A stretch of 64,000 nucleotides of DNA from Bifidobacterium sp. B4142 (lineage in GTDB: Bacteria; Actinomycetota; Actinomycetes; Actinomycetales; Bifidobacteriaceae): contig NZ_JAFNMJ010000006.1 in NCBI RefSeq assembly GCF_026537325.1, positions 62,001 through 126,000 of the forward strand. Reading direction: 5' to 3'. Position 1 is the first letter of the stretch; each line of letters opens with the position of its first letter. Shown here piece after piece: positions 12,352 to 20,500 of the stretch. The notes beneath the pieces are model-generated. The model saw nothing but the letters and a program-made list of their open reading frames with translations, did no database searches and was not told the origin of the DNA. The position numbers and the translations under genes were made by a program.

Positions 12352-14763
12352 TCAACGCAGGTGCCTAGGGGAAAGCAGGGTGCGCCAGCGTCGGGTTCGC
12401 GGCAGGGATGCCAGGATGGCGGATCTGAGCTTGTCTACCAGCTGCCAGCAGTCTTCGACCTCCTGCTCATCTGAAGGATGACGGTCGAACGAGGCCTGAT
12501 CAGCCATGCTGCGCAGTCGATCCAGATCCCAACGCAGCCCAGCCGACGAGGACCCTGGGGGGTCGGTCAGCAGGGTCTGGGCGATCAGAGCTGCCTGCTC
12601 GCTACGGGTGCCATCCAAGGACAGGCCGGTCTGTCTGCCCAGGTTGCCGATCTGTCGCCAGCCGGCGCGGATGCGTGTCTTCGGATCGCCGGTCGACCGG
12701 GCCCGTCGGCGCAACCAAGCCTTGACGGCCAGCAGGAGCAGAGCCAGGAGAGCGGGCAGCCAGACCGGCATGGTCCAGAGCGCCACTTTGGCTATCAAAG
12801 GGCCGTACCGCTTCCAGAAGGAGGGTGAAGACTGCCGGGATGCTTCCTGCCCGCCGACGGTAGTCCGACCCTGGGTGGTCCGGTCGTCGCGGGGAGGATC
12901 GACCAGCGGGGGTGGTGGCTGGCGAACCAGGGTACGCGGGTTGGGTGGCGTAGAGTCCAGGGACCTGTCAGGGGTCTTGGTCTCCGGTGGCGTGGGGTAG
13001 AAGGGGACCCATCCCAGACCCTCTAGGTTGACCTCCACCCAGGCCTGGGCATCGCGTCCTGTGAAGTCGATTCTGGTGCTGCCGTCCGCCTGGGTCCTGG
13101 TCCGTTCCCTGCTGATGGAGCCGTCACGGTTCTTGGGCAGGAATCCCAAGACCACCCGGGATGGCAGACCCATCTGCCGGGCCAGGAGGGCCATGGCTGA
13201 GGCGTATTGTTCGCTGTCGCCCACCATGGCCTGGCCCTGCAGGAGTTGATTGATTCGATAGTCGCCGTGGCCGGAGGCCGAGGGGTAATCGCCGGCCAGA
13301 CCGTGGGAGAACCACCCCTGCCGGTGCAGCCGTTCCTCGATGGCCAGAGCCCTGGCACCGCCGCGCACCTGCATGGAGGTCATGGAGGCAGCCGCCTTGG
13401 GCAGGCTCTCTGGAGCATCCGCCAGGGGAGGCACCTGCACATCTCCCGGATCGCTGTCGGCGATGCGACGGGTTGCTGGTCTATCTTCGGCCAGGCCATG
13501 CACTGTATAGCTGGTTCCCTTCTGCAGGGCCTGATCGGTCAGGACAGTGTCTGTGGCCTTGTTGAAGTAGAGATCCTCCCTTTGCAGGCCCTTATCCGTA
13601 TCGATACCGTTGACCTGTCCAGCGGAAGGCAACCAGGCGTGGTTGAATCCCTCTCGAATCTGGAAGGTCGCTGTAAAAGGTCGTCCGGTCGATTTGGTGT
13701 TTTTGTCCTTCTCCTGGTGTGTTTCTGTGCGGATCCGGGCACCGATGCGCCGGTAGTCGGCGGCTCCTGCACCTGAGGAGTCGGACAGATTCCAGACCTT
13801 GCCGTCATAACGGTCCATGACGGCCATACGAACTGGGGTGCCAGTGGGAAGGTTGCGGACCGTGACCAGGGTATCGTCGCGGTGGCGTTTGATGTAGGCG
13901 CGGTAATCGCTCAAGGGGCTGGTGAACTGGTAGGGGTCTATGGGCGGCTGGTAGTGGTCGCGAATGACTAGTCGGGTCGGGGCGGGCAGGAGTCCAGCGG
14001 AGAACATCAGTCCAGCTGCCAGGGCTAGGGTCAGGAGGGCGGATGCGGGCCCCTGCAGACGCAGCAGCCCCAGCCCACTGGCGCACCAGATCAGCAGGAG
14101 CACCCAGAGGATGCCACCTGTCAACGCCGGATAGAGGCCTCTGCTGGTGCCCAGGGCTGCTGACAGAGCCATGGTGGCCAGGATGGGCAGGGTGGCTGTC
14201 AGGACGGCCACGGGATGCGCCGGCCGTCCCAGGTTGCGGCCCAGGCCATGACGGGCCAGCAGTACGGCCAGATAACAGGTCCAGAGCATCAGCGTCCACA
14301 GGGCCATTAGTCCGCCTGCTTCCTGTCCAAGGGGTGGATCGATGGCTGCCAGGGTCTTGAAGGCGCCGAAGGTGGCGGACCACCCTTGTGCCAGGGTTGC
14401 CCAAGTGGGCAGGACATGGGCCAGGGTGGTCCCGTTCAGAGCGAATATAGGCCCTAGCAGGAATTGGGCGGCAATCAGCAGCAGAGGCTGCAGGAGGGCA
14501 GTGGCGATCCCACGCCGGGGGAGCATGGCGATCAGCAGTCCGGTCAGACAGGCGGCGGCTCCCACTGTCAGCCAGAAGGGCAGGCTGCCATAGACCGGCA
14601 GCAGCTGGAGTCCGGCCAGCAGATCGAGTGGGGCCAATGCGGCGACCAGAATAGCGGGGGAGCGGCGCCTGGTCGGGTCGACGGTGGATTGCAGACCAGA
14701 CCGGTCGATCAGGCGGATAGGCTCCCTCTGGGCTTGGTCCATCCATGATGCGGATGTGCTCAT
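12352..14763 (-). CDS. TgpA-like membrane protein with degenerate transglutaminase domain
   Basis: An 803-residue last gene of the PFNA-type operon ('tgm' position). The first 260 residues are mostly hydrophobic (about six membrane segments), an exterior region follows with a transglutaminase-like core at about 490-600, then a proline-rich linker, one membrane span near 660-690 and a cytoplasmic tail. Canonical active sites have Cys, His and Asp; here the aligned positions read GDSEQYA (Ser517), DAQAWVEV (Gln573) and FYPTP (Tyr589). It is therefore probably not a working protease or cross-linking enzyme. The ATG overlaps the DUF58 stop by 4 bp, so it is translationally coupled. Confidence 0.85.
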   Translation of the reverse strand: MSTSASWMDQAQREPIRLIDRSGLQSTVDPTRRRSPAILVAALAPLDLLAGLQLLPVYGSLPFWLTVGAAACLTGLLIAMLPRRGIATALLQPLLLIAAQFLLGPIFALNGTTLAHVLPTWATLAQGWSATFGAFKTLAAIDPPLGQEAGGLMALWTLMLWTCYLAVLLARHGLGRNLGRPAHPVAVLTATLPILATMALSAALGTSRGLYPALTGGILWVLLLIWCASGLGLLRLQGPASALLTLALAAGLMFSAGLLPAPTRLVIRDHYQPPIDPYQFTSPLSDYRAYIKRHRDDTLVTVRNLPTGTPVRMAVMDRYDGKVWNLSDSSGAGAADYRRIGARIRTETHQEKDKNTKSTGRPFTATFQIREGFNHAWLPSAGQVNGIDTDKGLQREDLYFNKATDTVLTDQALQKGTSYTVHGLAEDRPATRRIADSDPGDVQVPPLADAPESLPKAAASMTSMQVRGGARALAIEERLHRQGWFSHGLAGDYPSASGHGDYRINQLLQGQAMVGDSEQYASAMALLARQMGLPSRVVLGFLPKNRDGSISRERTRTQADGSTRIDFTGRDAQAWVEVNLEGLGWVPFYPTPPETKTPDRSLDSTPPNPRTLVRQPPPPLVDPPRDDRTTQGRTTVGGQEASRQSSPSFWKRYGPLIAKVALWTMPVWLPALLALLLLAVKAWLRRRARSTGDPKTRIRAGWRQIGNLGRQTGLSLDGTRSEQAALIAQTLLTDPPGSSSAGLRWDLDRLRSMADQASFDRHPSDEQEVEDCWQLVDKLRSAILASLPRTRRWRTLLSPRHLR

Positions 14764-16010
14764 GGCTGGTTCTCCAAGAGGATGGGAAGGTCCTTCCTGT
14801 TGCCCACAACAGCGCTGACCAACCCCGGTTGCATCTGCAGGCTTGGATGGGCATCCAGGTCAGCAGCTAGCAGCATGACCGGGGATGCGTTCTGGGCCGA
14901 TCCGTCCGCTAGGACTGAGGGTTGGCGGTCACCCAGCGGACCGGTCACCAGGATGATCAGACTGGTTTGCTCGGGAGCATCAGCCAGATCGGGCTTGTCG
15001 TAGCTGTCCTGGCGGGGGCGGATGGCACTGCAGGCATCCAGAAAGCTTCGGGGATCCTCCGTAGGCAGGGTGGTGGTCCCATGGGCATCGGGATCGTCCG
15101 GTTCTGGGGCCAGTGCTTGCAGCCGACGGCCGTCAAGCAGGCATCGGCAGCCCAGAGAGGCATAGATTTCGACTGCCAGCTCGAACTCATCCGCGCTCCT
15201 GTAGGATATGGCCTGGCCGTCCAGGATCAGTTTGATTCTGGTGCGCAGGGTGGGCTCGTACTGGCGGACCATCAGGGTGCCGGCCCGGGCGGTGGATAAC
15301 CAGTGAACCCGTTTTATGTCGTCGCCCGGAACGTAGGGGCGTAGGGCATGGAATTCCAGATCGTCGTCGACAATGCCGGGGCCAGGGTCCCCCTCCAGGT
15401 CGCGCTCCAATCCGGCTTCGAGGGGCGGCAGTGCCACCGTGCGGGGATGGATATAGAGTTTGCGGGCGCCGCTCAGAATTCGGCGGCGACGGATGAGCCC
15501 CAGCGGATCCCCAGCCTCCATGGTCACCGGGCCTAGGTCAATCACGCCACGGGACCTGGCCTCCAGTTTCAAGCGGATCTGGTGACTCTGACCGGGTGTC
15601 AGGGCTGGCAGCGGTGCCATGACGGTTCCTTGGCCTAGGGCCAGGCCGATTCGGCCGCGGCAGGTGGAGCGGCTGCCTGGGTTGGTCAGCACCAGGATCA
15701 GCTCGGCCTGGCCACCCACCTCCAGGTGGCCTTGGTCCAGGCTCGTTTCAGCGCTACAGGACAGGTTGCCCAGGCTCATCAACAACCCCAGTAGGAGCAT
15801 GCCCACGCCCAGCAGAGCGCCCGCCAGCAGTTCACGCCAGCCTGTAGGGGCGAAGGCCAGAACGCACAGAAGCGTGGCCAGAGCCATAGCCCGGCCCAGG
15901 GCAGTGATCGACTGCCATAGGCCGGCGGCCCGGGATTGCAGGCTCTGTTCGGATCCTGTCGAGGATGTCGGTCTAGCTTTCGGGGCAGTTCGGCTGGCGA
16001 AGGCGGTCAT
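14760..16010 (-). CDS. DUF58 domain-containing membrane protein
   Basis: 416 residues with two membrane segments at about 40-80 and a cytoplasmic DUF58 region. The signature DDIKRVHWLSTARAGTLMVR at 230-249 is diagnostic (usual form H-W-K-x-x-A-R). DUF58 proteins, often with a von Willebrand A-like fold, are regularly paired with MoxR ATPases and TgpA-like proteins, and are thought to be assembled or activated by MoxR. It starts 3 bp after the MoxR stop and overlaps the next gene by 4 bp, so the three genes form a fixed unit. Confidence 0.9.
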   Translation of the reverse strand: MTAFASRTAPKARPTSSTGSEQSLQSRAAGLWQSITALGRAMALATLLCVLAFAPTGWRELLAGALLGVGMLLLGLLMSLGNLSCSAETSLDQGHLEVGGQAELILVLTNPGSRSTCRGRIGLALGQGTVMAPLPALTPGQSHQIRLKLEARSRGVIDLGPVTMEAGDPLGLIRRRRILSGARKLYIHPRTVALPPLEAGLERDLEGDPGPGIVDDDLEFHALRPYVPGDDIKRVHWLSTARAGTLMVRQYEPTLRTRIKLILDGQAISYRSADEFELAVEIYASLGCRCLLDGRRLQALAPEPDDPDAHGTTTLPTEDPRSFLDACSAIRPRQDSYDKPDLADAPEQTSLIILVTGPLGDRQPSVLADGSAQNASPVMLLAADLDAHPSLQMQPGLVSAVVGNRKDLPILLENQP

Positions 16011-16013
16011 GGC

Positions 16014-17525
16014 TCACTGCTCTCCTGTGGGGACGGAAACCTTGGCCAGGGCTTCGGCCAGCGCCTGGTGTTCATCCATGTCCGCCAGCCTGCTCTGGGA
16101 GGTCAGGATCAGCCGGTGGGCCAGGATGGGGTCGACCAGTTTCTTGACATCATCGGGAATCACGTAGTCACGGCCTTGGGCGCAGGCCCGGATCCTGGCG
16201 CAACGGACCAGAGCCAGCCCGCCTCTGATGGAGGAGCCGACCCGGATGGCGGGACTGTGCCGTGTGGCTTCGATGATGTGGATGACGTATTCCATGATGG
16301 AGGAATCGCAGAAAACCTCGGAGGCGCAGGCAGCCATGGCCTCCACCTGGGCGGCGTCGACCACCGGTTCCACCAGGCCTGCCCGGTCGCGGATGTCGGC
16401 TTCTTCAAGAATGCGCATGCTGGCATCGTGCCCAGGCGCCCCAAGCGAGGTGCGGATCAGAAAGCGGTCCATCTGAGCCTCGGGCAGGGCATAGGTGCCT
16501 AGCTGTTCGATGGGATTCTGAGTAGCCATCACCATGAATGGCCGAGGGAGGCGGTAGGTGCGGCCATCCACGGTCACCTGGCCCTCCTCCATGACCTCCA
16601 GCAGGGCCGACTGGGTCTTGGGGGAGGCTCGGTTGATCTCGTCGGCCAGAACCAGGGAAGCAAAGACCGGGCCGGGCCGGAAGGAGAATTGTCCTTGAGC
16701 CTGGTCATAGAAGGTCACACCCAACAGGTCGGAGGGCAGCAGGTCCGGGGTGAACTGGATCCGCTTGCAGTCCACGGCGATGGAGGCAGCCAGGGCGCGT
16801 GACAGCTGGGTCTTGCCAGTGCCCGGATTGTCTTCCAGGAGCACATGGCCTCCCGCGATCAGGGCGGTGACACATAAGGCGACGGTTTCCTCCTTGCCCA
16901 GCACCGCCTGGCCGACGTTGTCCACGATGGAGCGGAAGAGGTTGGCGAAGGTCGACACATCCACGGGGGCCTGGTTCTTGCCTGTGGCATGGCCTGAACG
17001 TCGCTGCTGCCTGGTCTCTGATGCCTGACCTCCTGCTTCGGTGGGAGGCCGTTGGTTCTGCCCGGTCTCGACTTCGTATCTGGGAACTGAGGTGCGCTCC
17101 AGCTGTGGGTGACGGGATTGATCGGTGGCGTCGACGAGGTCAGGCCCTGCAGGAGCTGAGGAGGACCGGGAGAACAGGTCACGGACTGGCTGATGACCGG
17201 GGATAGTCCCGTCTTCCACCATGGTGCGGTCCGATGGGGCAGATTCCGTCCCGGATTTCTGATTCATTTCTTGTCCGGCAGCCACGGGGATGCGGCCGGG
17301 CCTGGTCCGGTCGTCGTTCGCCGCCGAGTCAGATTCCTGCTGCCCCAGACCGGCCATGAGGGCCTGGCGCTGTCGCTTGAGTACATCCAGTCGGTCGGCG
17401 GGGATCCGTCGGCCTTCGTTGGTTGCCTCGCGGGCGGCCTTGGGGGTACTCCTCCTGGTCGCGTCATCCGGGATGGTGCCGTCCTGCTGGATGGGTTCCT
17501 GTGCGCTTCGATCATCCATGGTCAT
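16014..17525 (-). CDS. MoxR family AAA+ ATPase with long N-terminal extension
   Basis: 503 residues. The AAA+ core begins near residue 190: Walker A EDNPGTGKTQ (231-240), Walker B LVLADEINRA (291-300), sensor 1 MATQNP and the arginine-rich C-terminal lid. MoxR ATPases act as chaperones for von Willebrand-type partners, here presumably the DUF58 protein. Unusually, about 190 residues precede the core; they are Gln/Ser/Thr/Arg-rich and low complexity, so probably disordered, and contain many potential phosphorylation sites for the kinase of the same cluster. The ATG follows the Fn3 gene stop directly, indicating coupling. Confidence 0.92.
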   Translation of the reverse strand: MTMDDRSAQEPIQQDGTIPDDATRRSTPKAAREATNEGRRIPADRLDVLKRQRQALMAGLGQQESDSAANDDRTRPGRIPVAAGQEMNQKSGTESAPSDRTMVEDGTIPGHQPVRDLFSRSSSAPAGPDLVDATDQSRHPQLERTSVPRYEVETGQNQRPPTEAGGQASETRQQRRSGHATGKNQAPVDVSTFANLFRSIVDNVGQAVLGKEETVALCVTALIAGGHVLLEDNPGTGKTQLSRALAASIAVDCKRIQFTPDLLPSDLLGVTFYDQAQGQFSFRPGPVFASLVLADEINRASPKTQSALLEVMEEGQVTVDGRTYRLPRPFMVMATQNPIEQLGTYALPEAQMDRFLIRTSLGAPGHDASMRILEEADIRDRAGLVEPVVDAAQVEAMAACASEVFCDSSIMEYVIHIIEATRHSPAIRVGSSIRGGLALVRCARIRACAQGRDYVIPDDVKKLVDPILAHRLILTSQSRLADMDEHQALAEALAKVSVPTGEQ

Positions 17526-20500
17526 TCATCCTTGTCTGCTGAGGGACCCCTGACGGGTAAGGGTCTTGTCGCTTGGTTTGTCGGCATCCTCGGGCAGGGT
17601 CAGCTCCTTGGTGGCGGCGGGCGAATGGCCTTCGGACCCCACTCCACGGATGCGAGCTACCGCCCGGAAGTTCAGCCTGGCACCAGGTTTGACTGATCCG
17701 GCGGGCAGGGTGATGACATCACTGACCTCCGGCTGACCGCATGGCAGGGTCCAGGAAGCCTTGCCGGGGTCGAGGCCATCGATGCTCACCTGGATGTCTG
17801 CGCAGGGTCGGCCGTGTTCGGCACCAGGGTTCAGGACCAGCTTGACCTGATCCTTGCCTTGGTACTCCAGAGTCTGGAATGCAGGCGGATCCGGGTGCGA
17901 CCAGGTGGCTCCAGAGGCTGAGGCCACAGGTCCTGATCCGGCCATATTGGCCGGGGTCACGCTCACTGTGCAGGTGCCTCCGGACTCGTCATGACCCACA
18001 TCGAAGACCGCCTTGGTGGAGGTGGCCGACCGCCATCGTGGCGAACCGCAGCCGGAACCCTCCCCGTGGACCGTATAGCCCTGGATGGGTGGGCCATGAT
18101 TCTCTGGCGGACGCCAGGTGACGGTCAGGGTTTCCTTGCTGCCGCCGTCCACAGTCAGTGCCTGCACGCCTCCGGGAAGTGCGTCTGGCCTTGCTGCCGC
18201 CGGCGAGGAGGCGGGGGACCAGCCCACCTGGTTATGGGCTTGGACAGTGAAGGAGTAATCATGGCCGTTGTCCAACCCGTCGACCCGGCAAGTGACGGCA
18301 TTGCCGCAGGAGCGTTGTCCCGAGCCTGCCGATGAGGTGTAGGAGACTCGATACTCGTCCACCGGACTGCCGTTGGCTGCACCCGGCTCCCAGGCCAGCA
18401 GAACCGTTCCGTCGCCTGCCTGGGCCGCGCCCGACAGCATTCTGGGGGCCTGAGGGCGGTCGATGATGCCCACGGTGATGGTGGCGCTCACCCGGCGGCC
18501 CGGATCCCGGCTGCCATCCTCGACCGTGGCCAGAATGGTGTTGGTGGAGGCGCCGATGTCACGATCGGCTTTGATGGCGATCCTCCCGTCGCCCAGGTTG
18601 CTGGCTGTCAGACGTGAGGTGTCGTCGCTGACCAGGCCGACCACGCGCAGCGGGGTGTCGGGGAAGGGGTTGAGGGCATCGTCGAATAGGTTCAATTCCA
18701 GACTCTGACCGGCTTTGAGCCCCACCTGGCGTGAGGGGACCGAAGCCAGAGGCCGGGTGGTGGCGACGATGCGGAAGGTCAGGACCGTATGCACCTGGCC
18801 GGATGAACCGGCGATGGTTACCGACAGGGTGGCCTTGGTGCCAGGCGTTGCGGTCTTGTCAGCGGACACGTTCAGCTGGCCCCGAGGACTCAGCTTGGCA
18901 TGGATCGGCCCCTGGGGGTCCCCGGAAGAGAATGTGCTGTCTGCTGGGTCGCTTCCCTGAGGCCAACGGGTCATGGCAGGCAGGGAGATGGTCTGTGCCG
19001 GCTCCCCGGCCACCAGATCGATGACCGGTGCCGAGAGGACAGGCGGGGATGCTCTGCCGCCTGTTACGGTGATGGGCAGGGTCAGCACCGACTCGTTGAC
19101 GATGGCCTGGCTGCCTGGATCCCCATCACGGACGGCAAAGGTCAATGAGGCTGGACCGGCATAGTCCTTGGCGGCGGTGAACCTCAGGGTGTGCTCGTCC
19201 ACATAGGGGTCGGACCCGTCGGACTTGGTGGCGGAAACGGACTGGCGGGAGGTGATCCGTGCGGTCTTGCCTGCGCCCACCCTGACCTGATCGGCGATGT
19301 CGATGGTGATGCTCTGACCAGCCCGCACTTTGAGGGCCGGAGCGCGTGGTCTTAGGACCGGGGGGAATACCCCATAGGCGGGGACCTTCACAAAGGCCAT
19401 TGAGGTGATCTTGTACCGGGTGTTGGTGACGGTGTAAGGCACGGCCCTGGCCTGGTTGGTCAGGTCGATGACCAGCTTGGTGGAGCCGGTTTCGCCTACG
19501 GTCCTGGCATGGGCCCTGGCCCCAGGATGAATCCCCAGGCGCAGGTCATCGAGGGTGCCGGATGGATTGCTGATGGAGTCGGCCAGATTGACTTCCACGC
19601 TGCGCTTATCCACCGTATCCTCGGGAGCCACCTGGTAATCCTGCGCTATGGGCGGCTGGATGGGGGCCTGGGGATCCGAGACCACGGTCAGAGTGGCCTG
19701 GTCGCTCAGCCCTGCCCGGTTGTGAGCCCGGTAGACCAGATAGGAGGTGCCTGGCTGTGAGGGGGCGGTCAGCCGGATCATGTCGTCCTTTACGCTGGCT
19801 TGGTCCAGGCCCTGGCGCTCCAGGTGGGGGTCCAGGCTCAAGGAGTGGTCATCCCCGGAGATGTCGTTGAGCAGAACCGGCACGTCGGCCACGGTCCCGG
19901 GCCGCAGCTTGACCTTGTCGTCCCGGGCGAAGACCCCGGTTACCGAGGAGTCGGGGAAGACGCCGATGCGCACGTGTGCCTGGGCACGCTGCCCCATCCA
20001 GTCCTCCACGGCGTAGGTGAACTCGTCAGTGCCATGCGAGTCGGGATAGGCCTCATAGATCAGGTAGTCGGCACCGGCTTTGACGATCCTGCCCAGCCTG
20101 GGTGCCTGATTGCCCAAGCCGGACAGGGTGTCGCAGTCTCCGTCCGGGTCGATGCCGGTCAGGGGGACGGGGATGCGCACCTTGGTCCCGGCAGCCACCT
20201 GGGCCCGCAGATCCTTGGGTGTAGGCGCGGGCTTGCTGGCCGGGTCGGAGGCATGCACCCGGAAGGTGATGGTGCCTGAGGCCGCGTTGCCCAGATCGTC
20301 CCTGACCGTATAGGTGGCCGTGAAGTCCCCGGTGCGCTCGCTGGCCTGATATCTGACCGTATCCCCGGATACGAAGGCCAGGCCCGCAAAGACCCGCTGA
20401 TCCGTAGTCAGCTGCTGATCCAGGGTGACGCTGGTCCCGTCAGCGTGGGTGACCTTGTCCATGACTGGAACCGTGACCAGGCCCGATGAGCGGACCCCTA

